Shown here piece by piece: positions 9,628-20,901 of a stretch of 64,000 nt of DNA (its first letter is position 1; each line of letters starts with the position of its first letter). A program made the translations under genes and the position numbers. The notes under the pieces were generated by a model, which was not told where the DNA came from, did no database searches, and saw nothing but the letters and a program-made list of their open reading frames with translations. Origin of the DNA: Corydoras sp. C115 (Eukaryota > Chordata > Actinopteri > Siluriformes > Callichthyidae); the NCBI GenBank assembly GCA_019802505.1, contig JAFMOC010000155.1, positions 666,001-730,000 of the forward strand, written 5' to 3'.

Positions 9628-9923
9628 TTTGAATCCCAATCTGGGTGGAGTCTCCATGTTCTCCCCGTGTCCACGTGGGTTTCCTCCGAGTTCTCTGGTT
9701 TCCTCCCACAGTCCAAAAACATGGATCAAGGTCAATGCTCCAAATTGCCCCAAATAGAGTGTGTCTGTGTGAGTGAGTGTGTGTCCAGTCATAGATTGGC
9801 GTCCTGTCCTGGGTGTATCTGCCCAGCACCAAAACGTTCTCCCCTGGAGGGGCATGGGGAACCCCCCCCCCGCGACTTTAATAGAGGATAAAGCAGAAGA
9901 TAATGGATGGATAGATGGATGGA
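9628..9923 (+). mobile_element. SINE-A, 5'-truncated
   Basis: Begins at the end of the B box (tttgaatcccaatctgg), preceded by a T run. The gaattctccaa segment is shortened. Confidence 0.75.
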
Positions 9924-9924
9924 C

Positions 9925-10143
9925 CTCATTATCTACTCTTATCCTCTACTAGGGTTGCAGGGTCCAGGGGAGAACGTTCCATGCCCTGGGCAGATACACC
10001 CAGGAGAGGGCACCAATCCATCGCTAGGCACACACACGAACACAGACATATTCACACACACTATATAATAGTGACTTAGATATGGGCAATTTAGAGCAGC
10101 CAATTCACCTTGAATACATTCGAGGAGAACATGGAAGCTCTCC
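9925..10143 (-). mobile_element. Diverged SINE-A-related copy, head lost
   Basis: Older variant with agagcagccaattcaccttga, also seen at 27258, 38068 and 44652. Abuts the preceding copy tail to tail. Confidence 0.65.
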
Positions 10144-11492
10144 ATCACCAACCGGTGTGTACAGTATATACAGTACAGTATACTGCATAAACTCATCTGT
10201 TCAAGAAAGATGGGTCCACCACTGGGCTTTGTTAAAGGTCATGGCCTATTGTTGAAGCCTATCCCAGCTCTCATTGGACAAAGTTAGGGGTGACATATAC
10301 AGGCACTTTCGTTCGGATTTTGATGTTTATCTAAAGAAAATCTCCACATCAAATGATTTATGCGTCTCCGAGAGGAAAGTGGAGAAAGTGGAACCTTGTT
10401 CTCCAACCCTCTGACCTTCACGCTCCGAGACGGCGAGCTCGGCTACCCCGATAGCTTGTTGCTGCACGTTCTCCAAGTGAAAACTCTATACTCTGAAAAC
10501 AGTACATCTGTGTGTTTGTATGTTGTATTGACATAAGAATTCATTTCAGAGTGTGTGTGTGTTTTTTAACAAGCTTCACGCCAACCGGATTAAACTAATT
10601 TATTCTCCAAAGAAACAAGATTGTGCTGAGCTCAAAGAAACAGGACGCTTATGTTGGCCAAACTCTAAAAGGATTAATTTTTCATTTCACGAGTAAAATA
10701 TGCTTTCCATTAACGTTGTTATATTTCCTCAACATTTGGTCCTTATCGGCGCGTGCCGCCGCCGCCGCCGCGCCGCCTCGCTCACCTATAAGAAGCCCTA
10801 CCTCCCGTTATTTACTCGCTTCGTTCTCCCGAAAACCTGATGCTATTTGCATTCGCGTTCGCTCTGGCGCTCTGCCGCCAGTCAGTTGCTTTTCATTTAT
10901 CAAGAGGCCTACTCCTTTAAGCACGCCATCATTTCTCATTGATAACTAAATCTCTTTATCAGGGTCCTGGCTGCTGTTACTGACACTTTATTACGTGGGA
11001 TTATGAACCTGCGGCGCGTTATCGAAGAGATCCTGCGTTATAGAGAATCTCACGAAGCATTTTTTTTTTTTGTGGGTGGTGGGGGGGTTCATGAAGACTT
11101 CCGAATAGCTTTCAATCAGTCTTCTCCATCTAATATTATGAAGCCCACGCGATAAAATTAAATCATTATTAATATCGTCATCTCTAGTTTCCTCCAATAG
11201 TGCTCCAAGGAGACTTTTTGCAGGCACCGGCGTTCTGGCTGATGGCTCGGAGATGATCTATCGAGACTGTAATGCATAAATTTGTTTTGCTGCATATGAA
11301 GGCGGAATGCGAGCAGCTCCTCGGGGTTAAAGGCTGCTGGTCCAGATACTGTAAAAACTGCAGGGAAGTACTCCATTAGCATAACCTGACATTCTAAGTT
11401 CCTTCAAATAAATACACGTAACGTTATTAAAACGATCTGTATGTAGCTTAATCTCACGTCTATGTCTGGTTAAAGTTACATACTGTACGTAT
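10144..11492. other. Unrepetitive sequence with (GCC)n and T/G runs
   Basis: About 1.3 kb without a supported gene. A (GCC)n tract lies at 10755-10770, and a T run followed by a G run at 11060-11088. The part from 10215 to 10310 (cctatcccagctctcattggac) resembles a decayed fish dispersed repeat but is too short to classify. Confidence 0.35.
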
Positions 11493-11665
11493 GTGGTGCT
11501 GAGCTTCGGTCCTCGCAAGGTTTCATCCTTAGAATAACAACACAACAGGGAGGTTTTTTCTTGCCACTGTCGCTCCGGCTTGTTTTCTGGGGGTTTGAAG
11601 GCGTTTATCTCTGTAAAGCTGCTTTGTGACGATGTACGACTGTAAAAAGCGCTCTATAAATAAAT
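11493..11665 (+). repeat. Element C fragment (probable retroelement 3' end)
   Basis: Contains cttcggtcctcgcaagg, ttcttgccactgtcgct, aaagctgctttgtgacga and aaaagcgctctataaataa. Five other copies are in the opposite orientation, and several adjoin a (TTCAAG)n run at the side matching this copy's right end. That suggests a non-LTR element tail, so I orient it with that end as 3'. Class is inferred, not proven. Confidence 0.6.
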
Positions 11666-11779
11666 AACTTATATAATTAATTGCTTATTTTATGGTATTC
11701 AAACAAAAAGGAAGACTACTGCCACTATTCACCCCCATCTCAAATGCCCCATCGCTTTGCACCACAGATATCATCATCG

Positions 11780-11990
11780 TTGCTCAGTGATGGATTGGTG
11801 CCCTGTTATTGGTTTTCAAATTGCCCCATAAAGAGTGTGTTTGTGTGTGAGTGAGTGTGTGCTCAGTGATAGATTGGCGTCCTGTCCTGGGTGTATCTGC
11901 CCAGCGCCCAGAGTTCTCCCCTGGATGGACATGGGGAACCCCCTTGTATAGGATTAAGTGGAAGATGATGGATGGGTCGATGGATGGATA
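11780..11990 (+). mobile_element. SINE-A, 3' part only
   Basis: Scrambled at the left, where gatggattggtgccctg appears before aattgccccataaag. From 11819 the order is normal, ending with a (gatgg) tail. Confidence 0.65.
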
Positions 11991-12045
11991 TCAACATCGT
12001 AGTGGAAAACCTCAGAATCATAGAACCGCTGTTACATAGAACTTA

Positions 12046-12389
12046 CATCCATCCATTATCTTCTGCTTTATCCTCTACTAGGGTCATGGGGTGTTCCCCA
12101 TGCCCATCCAGGGGAGAACGTTTGGGGCGCTGGGCAGATACACCCAGGACAGGACGCCAATCTATCGCTGTGCACACACTCACTCACACACACTCTATAT
12201 GGGGCAATTTGTAGAATTCAATTGACCTTGATCCATGTTTTTGGACTGGGGGAGGAAACCGGAGAACCCAGAAGAAAGCCACGCGGACACGGGGAGAACA
12301 TGGAAACTCCACCCAGATTGGGATTCAAACCAGGAATCCCTAGCACTGAGAGGAGAACATGCTAAACCACTAAGCCACCATGCCTCCCC
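12046..12389 (-). mobile_element. SINE-A, full length, left unit of dimer
   Basis: Head at right ends in catgcctcccc and is followed by the linker tgtaagcattagtc, which joins it to the next minus-strand copy. The same linker occurs in three other SINE pairs. Confidence 0.8.
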
Positions 12390-12400
12390 TGTAAGCATTA

Positions 12401-12692
12401 GTCCATCCATCCATTATCTTCCGCTTTATCCTCTACTAGGGTCGCGTCAGGGTTCCCATGCCCATCCAGGGGAGAACGTCTCGGGCGCTGGGCAGATACA
12501 CCCAGGACATGGGGGAAGTTTTGCTGGGCACACACTCACTCACACAGACACACTCTATATGGGGCAAATTGGAGAATCCAATTGACCTTGAACCATGTTT
12601 TTGGACTGTGGGAGGAAACCGGAGAACCCGGATGGAACCCACGCGGACACGGGGAGGACATGGAAAGTCCACCCTGGATCCCCAGCGGTGGG
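12401..12692 (-). mobile_element. SINE-A, head truncated, right unit of dimer
   Basis: Tail begins at gtccatccatcc. The copy stops near accctggatccccagc, so the A and B boxes are missing or scrambled. Confidence 0.75.
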
Positions 12693-12743
12693 AAGCCACT
12701 TTGTATGTTTAATGTTATTATTTGAAATTAAAGTTCTATAAGG

Positions 12744-12892
12744 GTGGCACCGTGGCTTAGTGGTTGGCATGTTCTCCTCTGAGCGCTGGGGATTCCAGGT
12801 TCGAATCTCAATCCGGGTGGAGTTTGCATGTTCTCCACCCACCTAGAACTGAGAGGAGAACATGCTCACCACTACATTTCAGTGCCGCCCGC
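12744..12892. mobile_element. SINE-A heads in palindrome (head-to-head remnant)
   Basis: A plus-strand head (12744-12839) with A box tggcttagtgg and B box ggttcgaatctc is followed at once by a minus-strand head ending tgagaggagaacatgctcacc. All SINE bodies are missing between them. Confidence 0.65.
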
Positions 12893-13536
12893 TTACATTT
12901 CAGATACTATTATGGATGTATCAGGCTACTTGTATGTATACATGGTTCTGTATGTTGCTATGTGTAGGGTGTGTATGAGTTACTTGGTGAAGCGTGTGAT
13001 GTTTATAATCCATTGCGGCTGCACATCACAGAGATGAGAATGAGATAAAAGCCGTGTGTTAAAGAGATGAGATAAATAACGTGTGTGCAGTGTGCAGACC
13101 GGGGACTGCAGTCGCTCTCTGCACTAAAGCAGGAGAGCTCAGTGTGCTCCACTGCACCATGATTGCAGCTTATAATGAGAGCAAACCTCAACAGTATTAT
13201 CCTCTCCACCACCATATCCATTTTATACTTCACTAAATTACTTTTATGGTAAAAATAACACCTCGGACGGAGCTGGAATTCACCCGACGTCGCCGTTTTT
13301 TTTTCCCCAAGTTGGAAGACAATTGCAAATAAAACACTTGCATGTTATATTATTTTGATTAGATTCTGTTGTTTTTTAACGGAGAGTCGGTTCTGTGGGC
13401 TGGTCAGGATGCCCTGGGTGGGGGGGACGGGGGTGGGAGAAAGATAAGCCACTGGATAGAGGGTGATGCGCTGGGTAGCTTTCAGTTGCAAAAAATTTGA
13501 TATGAACATCATCCGACTGTGATGTCACTCATAAGC
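12893..13536. other. Unrepetitive sequence; G-rich tract near 13409
   Basis: No gene seen. A G-rich tract at 13409-13440 (ctgggtgggggggacggggg) could form a G-quadruplex on the plus strand. Confidence 0.35.
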
Positions 13537-13731
13537 TGTGGGTTCTCCATTCACACTCAAATGGAGAACCTCATGGAGCAGAGTCCAGGTAGCTGCACCG
13601 TGAAAATAGCAACCCGCCAAAGTCAGAGCGCCACCTGGCTCTTAAAGGAAACGACGAGTGACTCGGTGTTTGGTTTATTACACGTTACGCCCAAAGCACA
13701 CCCAATAATTAAGAGAATTGGTACGTTGAGT
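13537..13731 (+). repeat. Element D, copy 1
   Basis: Dispersed unit starting ggttctccattcacactca and containing gtagctgcaccg, cccgccaaagtcagag and cacgttacgcc. Closely matches 14377-14570, and less closely 41684, 42605 and two short pieces inside 43101-43438. Class unknown. Confidence 0.7.
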
Positions 13732-14080
13732 TGGCGACATGGTGGCTTAGTGGTTGGCATGTTCTCCTCTCAGTGTTAGGGATTCCCGGTTCGAATCCCC
13801 ATCTGGGTGAAGTTTCCATGTTCTCCCGTGTCTGTGTGGGTTTCCTCCGGGTTCTCCGGTTTCCTCCCACAGTCCAAAAACATGGATCAAGTCAACTGAG
13901 TTCTGAATATTGCCCCATATAGAGTGTGTCTGTGTGAGTGAGTGTGTGCCCAGCGATGGATTGCCGCCCTGTCCTGGGTGTATCTGCCCAGCGCCCGAAA
14001 CGTTCTCCCATGGATGGGCATGGGGAAGCCCCCCGCGACCCTAATATAGGAAAAAGCAGAAGACAATGAATGAATGAATA
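13732..14080 (+). mobile_element. SINE-A, full length, ATGA tail
   Basis: Inserted directly at the right end of element D copy 1. Both boxes are intact. Tail (ATGA)n. Confidence 0.8.
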
Positions 14081-14376
14081 TTAAGAGTCCCAAAATGGCT
14101 GAAAGTTTGTGTTCAAACAAAGGACTCTTCTGTGTTCTTGCCACCATTGGGAAGTGGGGTGGGGCAAGCTAGATTTGAACCAAAACCCTGGGCTTGGATT
14201 GGCTGATTTAAAACCTAGGGCGGTAATTTGTGATTGGCTTAGGTAGTTCCGGGCGGGAACTAGACTTCATGGATATACACAGGTAAGCACTGCGGGGCGC
14301 TCTCTCTTCAGAACACGGAGGGCACTCACGGCACCTCCGGCTCACGGCCTTTTTGAAAATCTAAAGATCCAACAAC
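14081..14376 (+). promoter_or_regulatory. Promoter-like segment with inverted CCAAT motifs (weak)
   Basis: Two attgg motifs (inverted CCAAT) lie within about 35 bp near 14197-14235, followed by a ccgggcggg GC-type motif and then acacaggtaagc near 14280, a good match to a splice donor. The order resembles a promoter plus first exon. No downstream exon, TATA box or transcript evidence is visible, and short motifs occur by chance, so this is speculative. Confidence 0.2.
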
Positions 14377-14570
14377 ACTCACATGGAGAACCTCATGGAG
14401 CAGTGCGTTAAGTCCAGGTAGCTGCACCGCTCAAATAGCAACCCGCCAAAGTCAGAGTGCCACCTGGCTATTAAATGAAATGACAAGTGACTCGGTGTTT
14501 GGTTTGTTACACATTACGCCCAAAACACACCCATGAATAATTAAGAGAATTGGTACGTTGAGTTAGACAC
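14377..14570 (+). repeat. Element D, copy 2
   Basis: Matches copy 1 through gagaattggtacgttgagtt and then continues into unrelated sequence, marking the shared right boundary of the two copies. Confidence 0.7.
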
Positions 14571-15105
14571 ACTGATACACCCCACATCACGCTGTGCGGC
14601 GGTTGTTGCAGATCCCTGGCAACAAACAGTTGGTAATAAATTAAGAAATATATCAAATTAGTTCTTACATGTCGCCTTTATCACATTCTGTGTTATATTA
14701 TTTGGTTTTATTAAACTCAAACTATGACACTTGGGATCTAAAGAGTCAGAGAACAGATTTATGCCCTGAGGCAGGTACAGAGAATGCAAACCACACATGG
14801 AAGCTCAATACCCCTCTCAGAAGTCGGGATACTGCGGTATATAGTCCTTACAGATGTGCTTAGATCTAAGAGCTGGCTGTGCTCTGAAGCCTGAAGCTAA
14901 AACTCTTAGATCGTCTGGAGGTGTAAAGTTCAGGACCCAAGAACACAGCTGATGTGATGCACAGAGTTCCAGATTTCAAGAACCAGAGAAATGAATTTGG
15001 TTCGTGCTGCAGCGAGAGTCCACGACTTCGTTATTTAGTCCGCGCTCTCAACTCTAGAACACCAGAATGAGCAAAGCATCTATGGTGCCTTTGTTGATGC
15101 TGTTA
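14571..15105. other. Unrepetitive sequence, nothing recognised
   Basis: AT-rich, no supported gene, no repeat family member seen. Confidence 0.4.
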
Positions 15106-15427
15106 GATCCATTATCTTCTACTTTATCCTCTACTAGGTTCCCCATGCTCATTCAGGGGAGAACGTTTCATGCGCTGGGCAGATACACACAGGACAGGGG
15201 GGCAATCTATCACTGGGCACACTCTCATTCACACAGAAAACACTCTATATGGGGAAATTTGGAGAATTCAATTGATGTTTTTGGACTGTGGGAGGAAACC
15301 GGAGAACATGGAGGAAACTCACATGGACACGGGGAGAACATGGAAACTCCACCAAGATGGGGATTCGAACCGGGAATCCCCAGCGCTGAGAGGAGAACAT
15401 GCTAACCTCTAAGCCACCGCGCCGCCC
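15106..15427 (-). mobile_element. SINE-A, left unit of dimer
   Basis: Tail is nearly absent (one tccatt). Small deletions occur after attgatg. Head ends gccgcccc, followed by the shared linker tgtaagcattagtc. Confidence 0.8.
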
Positions 15428-15438
15428 CTGTAAGCATT

Positions 15439-15777
15439 AGTCCATCCATCCATTATCTTCCACTTTCTTCTCTACTACGGTCACGTGGGGTTCCCCATGC
15501 CCATCCAGGGGAGAACGTTTCGGGTGCTGGGCAGATACACCCAGGACAGGACGCCAATCTATCACTGGGCACACACACTAACTCATGCAGAGACACTCTA
15601 TATGGGGCAATTTGAAGAATTAACTGACCTTGATCCATGTTTTTGGACTGTGGGAGGAAACCAGAGAACCCGGAGGAAACCCACACAGGACACGGGGAGG
15701 ACATGGAAACTCCACCCAGATTGGGATTCCAACCGGGAATCCCTAGAGCTGAGAGGAGCTGAGAGCGTGCCGCCCCT
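15439..15777 (-). mobile_element. SINE-A, right unit of dimer
   Basis: Tail at left next to the shared linker. The head is damaged: gctgagaggagctgagagcg replaces the normal A-box region. Confidence 0.8.
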
Positions 15778-16271
15778 GTAGAATAAAAGTTTAAAGCTTT
15801 TCTCTTACTTCTATACTTCTTAATTCTATACAATTATATCCATTTGTTAAAACAGCGAACCATGAAGCTCGAGCTGAATTAGGATCTGAAATCGTGTATC
15901 GATTTTATAATAAACCTCATCAGGGTCTCAAGTTTATCTAGTTTTGTCTCGGCTTCACCATTTTCCCCGACAAATATCTCTTGATCTGTAATAATGATTT
16001 CTTCTGGCGTGGAGCGTTCAGACGTTCAGAGGACTCAGACGAAAGAGAGAGAGGACACAATAACCGGCTCTTTTTAAATAGAAGCTTATAATTTCACAGA
16101 TCAGTGAATTTTGTGATCGAGCCAAATTTAACACTTAGTGAACGAGTACAAAGCCGTGTGATGACTGATATCAGGATTATATTACATGGACATCAGCGAT
16201 GCACTTATTGTTGCTCAGCAGGCTTCAAAACCATGGCCCCAAGCTCCAGAAGAACCGCTTCTCTAGTGTGA
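15778..16271. other. Unrepetitive sequence, nothing recognised
   Basis: AT-rich, no gene or repeat identified. Confidence 0.4.
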
Positions 16272-16593
16272 CATCCATCCATTATCTTCTGCTTTATCCT
16301 CTACTAGGGTCACGGGGGGGGTGTTCCTCATGCCCATCCATTGGGCCAGGACAGGGCGCCAATCTATCACTGGGCACACACACACTCACACAGACACACT
16401 CTATATGGGGCAATTTGGAGCATTGAATTGACCTTGATCCATGTTTTTGGACTGTGGGAGTAAACTGGAGAACCCGGAGGAAACCCACGCGGACACGGGG
16501 AGAACATGGAAACTCCACTCAGATTGGGATTCGAACCAGGAATCCCTAGTGCTGAGAGGAGAACATGCTAAATACTAAGCCACCGTGCTGCCC
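16272..16593 (-). mobile_element. SINE-A, left unit of dimer
   Basis: Lacks the gggagaacgtttcggg segment (catccattgggccagg). Followed by the same linker ttgtaagcattagtc. Confidence 0.8.
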
Positions 16594-16605
16594 TTGTAAG
16601 CATTA

Positions 16606-16945
16606 GTCCATCCATCCATTTTCTTCCACTTTATCCTCTATTAGGGTCGCGGTGGGGTTCCCCATGCCCATCCAGGGGAGACCGTTTTGGGCGCTGGGCA
16701 GATACACCCAGGACAGGACACCAATCTATCGCTGGGCACACACTCTCTCACACAAACACACTCTATATGGGGCAATTTGGAGCATCGAATTGACCTTGAT
16801 CCATGTTTTTGGACTGTGGGAGGAAACCGGAGAACCCGGAGGGAACCCATGTGGACACGGGGAGGACATGGAAACTCCACCCAGATTGGGATTCCAACCG
16901 GGAATCCCCAGCGCTGAGAGGAGAACATGCCAACCACTAAGCCAA
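16606..16945 (-). mobile_element. SINE-A, right unit of dimer
   Basis: Complete except for the extreme head, which ends at ccactaagccaa. Confidence 0.8.
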
Positions 16946-16997
16946 TCCCAACTTCATGGTTGGGATTAAAACACAGGGTTGATTCAGCACCCAGGGA

Positions 16998-17104
16998 GCA
17001 ACGAGGGTCACATTTAAGGACCCAAAACTTCAGTGGACCTGGGATTTGAACCCACACCCTTCAGTTTGTAACCCAACACCCCAAACACGTAGCCACCACA
17101 CCCT
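16998..17104 (-). mobile_element. SINE-B, head portion, diverged
   Basis: Minus-strand remnant: acttcagtggacctgggatttgaa and the A-box side are recognisable. The LINE-type tail is lost. Confidence 0.6.
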
Positions 17105-17735
17105 CCAAAGTCAATAAACTGGTCTTCAGAACATGGACTGAGGTCATTCACTCTTTACTTTCCAAGTCGCTCGTCCTAGTTAGGGTTATGAGGACCGGGG
17201 TGTGGGGGTGTTGAAGCCTATCCCATCATTCAGAGAAAGGCAAAGAAACGACACGGCCAGGTCACCTGTTCACTTCAGGGCAACACATTCATTCACATGT
17301 TTGCACATCAGACCATGGAGAACATACCGATTGTACCCCGAAAGGACGTTATCAACCATTGGGTTTTGTACTTTGCACCTTAAAGAAATGCTCTTATTGT
17401 GATGTCAGGTTTGCCGTGTTACTTCGTGGTGATTGATTCAACGTGTAAAAACATTCCAGCAGCTGCTTTAACTTCCTGTGGCAGCTGATCAATGACTCGT
17501 GATGAGGTGTGCTGCCAAGCTGAACATCCGGGATGAATATGTATGAGGACAAAGAGTTTTGGGTGGAAAGTTCCCCGCGCTGCTGTCTTTCTTCTTTCCT
17601 CGTTCTGTTATATTTCAAAGGAAACTAAGATGAAATGTGGCTCATCGGACGACATTTTTACAGATTCCCTGTTTAGCCGGATGCTCGCCGTAGTTCCGAG
17701 TCCAAGTTTAATTATGTATACAAAAGGACATCGTC
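17105..17735. other. Mostly unrepetitive; old repeat possible at 17150-17345
   Basis: The 17150-17345 part (agttagggttatgagg, gaagcctatccca, cacttcagggcaacaca) looks like a decayed fish dispersed repeat on the minus strand, from memory of similar sequences. Nothing is recognised in the remainder. Confidence 0.3.
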
Positions 17736-17871
17736 TTAAAGCAGCTGTACATGGAACACCAAAACAGCACGCTGAAGCAACAGTGGCAAGAAAAAACTCC
17801 CTGTGGAGTATCAGCAGTGTGCAATGATTGGGTGTCCATTTTTAAACATTTGTGAAACTATATATGAGTTC
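17736..17871 (-). repeat. Element C, part 1, interrupted by SINEs
   Basis: Contains aaagcagctgt, gaagcaacagtggcaag and aactccctg. Ends at tatatgagttc, which recurs at 18816 after three SINE-A copies. The element resumes at 18826. Confidence 0.6.
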
Positions 17872-18158
17872 GGCGGCACCATGGCTTAGTGGTTGGCATG
17901 TTCTCCTCTCAGCGCTAGGGATTCCCGGTTCGAATCCCAATCAATTGAGTCAATTGAGTTCTCCAAAATAAGTTCTCCAAATTGCCCCATATAGAGTGAG
18001 TGTGTGTGAGTGAGTCTGTGGTCCAGCGATAGATTGGTGTCCTGTCCTGGGTGTATCTGCCCAGCGCCCGAAATGTTCTCCCCTGGATGGGCATGGGAAA
18101 CCCCCCCCCCCCCCACTGCGACCCTAATATAGGATAAAGCGGAAGATAATGGATGGAT
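17872..18158 (+). mobile_element. SINE-A, first of three, internal deletion
   Basis: After the B box the copy jumps to caattgagtcaattgag. C run of about 14. Its left flank tatatgagttc is one arm of the TSD around the three-copy cluster. Confidence 0.8.
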
Positions 18159-18170
18159 ATATATCTTCAG

Positions 18171-18514
18171 TTGCACGGTGGCTTAGTGGTTGGTATGTTC
18201 TCCTGAGCATTAGGGATTCCCAGTTTGATTCCCAATCTGGATGGAGTTTCCATGTTCTCCCCGTGTCCACGTGGGTTTCCTCCGGGTTCTCCGGTTTCCT
18301 CCCACAGTCCAAAAACAAGGATCAAGGTCAATTGAGTTCTCCAAATTGCCCCATATAGAGTGTGTGTAGGTGAGTGAGTGTGTGTCCAGCGATAGATTGG
18401 TGTCCTGTCCTGGGTGTATCTGCCCAGCGCCCAAAACGTTCTCCCCTGGATGGGCATGGGGAACCCGGCCCGCAAACCTTGTGGAGGATAAAGCAGAAGA
18501 TACTGGATGGATGG
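18171..18514 (+). mobile_element. SINE-A, second of three
   Basis: Joined to the first by gatatatatcttcagttgca, a junction that also occurs at 57089-57108. The B box has changed to gtttgattccc. Confidence 0.8.
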
Positions 18515-18527
18515 ACTAATGCTTACA

Positions 18528-18815
18528 GGGGTGGCACGGTGGCAAGTGTTTGGCATGTTCTCCTCTCAGAGCTAGGATTCCAGGTTCGAATCCCAATCTG
18601 GGTGGAGTTTCCACGTTCTCCCTGTGTCCACGTGGGTTTCCTCCGGGTTCTTCGGTTTCCTCCCACAGTCCAAAAACATGGATCAAGGTCAATTGGATTT
18701 TCCAAATTGCCCCATATAGAATGGGGCGCCCGAAACGTTCTCCCCTAGATGGGCATGGGGAACCCCCCCGCGACCCTAGTAGAGGATAAAGTGGAAGATA
18801 ATAGATGGATGGATA
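18528..18815 (+). mobile_element. SINE-A, third of three
   Basis: Joined to the second by gactaatgcttacag, the reverse complement of the dimer linker found at 12390, 15428 and 16594. Internal deletion after ccatatagaa. The A box is lost. Confidence 0.8.
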
Positions 18816-18825
18816 TATATGAGTT

Positions 18826-18880
18826 CAATGAGACCATCCTGCAGAACCGCAATGCCACAAGTCCAACAGAAATATCGGCC
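18826..18880 (-). repeat. Element C, part 2
   Basis: atgagaccatcctgcagaacc matches the interior of the element C copy at 38650, so the SINE cluster split one element C. Confidence 0.55.
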
Positions 18881-19880
18881 TGACACACACACACACACAC
18901 ACACATTTATAAGGTGTTTCACATTACAAAGTCTGGTATTTTTACGTTTTTATTTGTTTTTTTCAGATACACACTGCAGATATTTCTTCTCCAGAATGTG
19001 CTGCATAATAAAGCTGTTGACTTTCAATTTTTCAAACTTTAGATTTTAATTCGCACCTACCTTGGGGGAACATCATTTCACCATTACACACTGCTGGTTG
19101 TACATTTTATTTTGACACGACCTTTAATCATGCCTCTGCTCTCCAAATGTTATTGTTAAATAAATAATATGAAAAAGCTCTTTAATAAAACCACAGATAA
19201 ATAAATGAATAAAAAATGAAGTGCTCACATACAACACGATTTAATTAAACATTATGCTTTTCTAAATGCAATATAAAACATTAACACAAATCCAAGCTAA
19301 AGACATTACTGTAAATGTATTAACAAATGTTATTGTATATGTTTGTATAAAAAAAAAAAAAAATTACATTCGTTTTTAAAAAAAAAAGTCACAAATCCAT
19401 TAAATCCAATCAGCACGTTGCCTGGAAATATTGTACTTCTGTTAAAAGTCGTTTAATTGAATGAAAACTGGATGCATATTAAAAAGCTGCTGCTCGCTGA
19501 ATTGAGCGGCTCGTTATTCGATCTTGCTGGAGGGCTGATGGGCTCATGTTGTTTAAAAAAAGTGATATTAAAAAGACAAATCAAGGTTTCGTCCAGTGCC
19601 GAGAATCACTTATTGTCCACGCAGGTCGCCACGTGATCGGTACCCAACGTCTGAGGCCGGAGTTTTAGAACTGTGGAATCCATCACTATTGACAGGTTGT
19701 ATTGATGATTCGAGAAAGCGTGGCAGTCGTATAAGCACCGTATTAGTTTACTGTCTGGACCTTTTCAATGTCACATCACTCAAGCAGTCCGGGGGAATAA
19801 AGCCTGAAATGGGCAAGTTCTACACGTGGCGTTCCTCAGCTTGAACAGTGCCGAAGAACTATAGTATGTATGTATATATG
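18881..19880. other. Unrepetitive AT-rich sequence with (CA)n
   Basis: (CA)n at 18884-18904 and A runs near 19350 and 19380. No convincing gene. The open frame from 19596 has no recognisable protein features. Confidence 0.4.
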
Positions 19881-20066
19881 CAGGACCTGTCAAAAGTTTG
19901 GATACGCCCCCTTATTGCTCCATTGTCCTCCACTTACCATATAGATTGCATTTCGGGGTCATAGATGCTCCCCTGTTGGTTCTCTGTTCTCTGTTGGTCA
20001 GGATCCCATCATAGAACAGGTATCATTTGGGTGGTGGATTGTTTTTTCGTCAGTTCTGCAGTGATA
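19881..20066 (+). mobile_element. TIR element, left half
   Basis: Begins caggacctgtcaaaagtttg, the best-preserved left end of the family, and stops near ttctgcagtgatacg. Confidence 0.65.
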
Positions 20067-20150
20067 CGGATCGAACCCGGTTCTCTAGCTCTGAGAGGCG
20101 GATGTGTGCGCCCCCCGTCAGACTAATATAGGATCGAATAAATGAATGAA
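20067..20150. mobile_element. Scrambled SINE-A remnant
   Basis: Minus-strand B-box/head pieces (gaacccggttctctagc, gctctgagagg) are fused to a plus-strand tail (ctaatataggat, aatgaatgaa). Confidence 0.45.
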
Positions 20151-20159
20151 CACTAACAC

Positions 20160-20496
20160 GTTCATTCATTCATTATCTCCCGCTTTATCCTCTATTAGGG
20201 TCGCAGTGGGGTTCCCCATGCCCATCCAAGGGAGAACGTCCCGGGCACCGGGCAGACCCAGGACAGGATGCCAATCCATCGCTGGGCACACACTCACGCA
20301 CACATACACACTCTTTATGGGGCAATTTGGAGAATTCAATTCACCTGAGCCATGTTTTTGGACTGTGGGAGGAAACCGGAGAACCCGGAGGAAACCCACA
20401 CGGACACGGGAGGAACATGGAAACTCCACCCAGATGGGGATTCGACCCCTAGTGCTGAGAGGAGAACATGCTAAACACTAAGCCACCGTGCCGCCA
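20160..20496 (-). mobile_element. SINE-A, full length, ATGA tail, TSD
   Basis: Flanked by the 9-bp repeat cactaacac (20151-20159 and 20497-20505). Tail (TCATTCAT) and cccgctttatcc mark the ATGA subtype. Confidence 0.8.
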
Positions 20497-20505
20497 CACT
20501 AACAC

Positions 20506-20901
20506 TGATGTTCTAAAACACGTGTATTCTGTTAATATGTATAAGTAGAACATCACCAGAACATTGTGTGGTTGCCGTTTTCGTGCCCCGTTGACATGTT
20601 TTGTCATGTGGTGGAGTCAGATAAATAAAATAAAATAGAAAACATTAAAAATGTCTGAAGGCCTGTTTGCTTTTGTTGCTCATATTCTATATCAGGGGAG
20701 TCTCGAGTTTTATATAAAGGATGAGAATAAATATTAAAGAGATCAAACTTATTACTTAATAAAAAGAGGAGCGGTCACATTGCACCTGGACTACTAACCG
20801 TCAGTTTGCTCTTATTATGAGGACAGAGAGAGGGAAAAAAACGTTCTGACTCCTTATAGTCACTCTATAGCAGAACCAAGTCCAACTGTGCACACAGTAA
20901 C
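20506..20901. other. Unrepetitive sequence, nothing recognised
   Basis: AT-rich, no gene or known repeat. Confidence 0.4.

Noticed and set aside
14280..14312. acaggtaagc ... ctcttcag as a complete small intron
   Set aside because: The interval is under 35 bp, too short for a vertebrate intron. Only the donor-like site was kept, as a weak promoter/first-exon idea.
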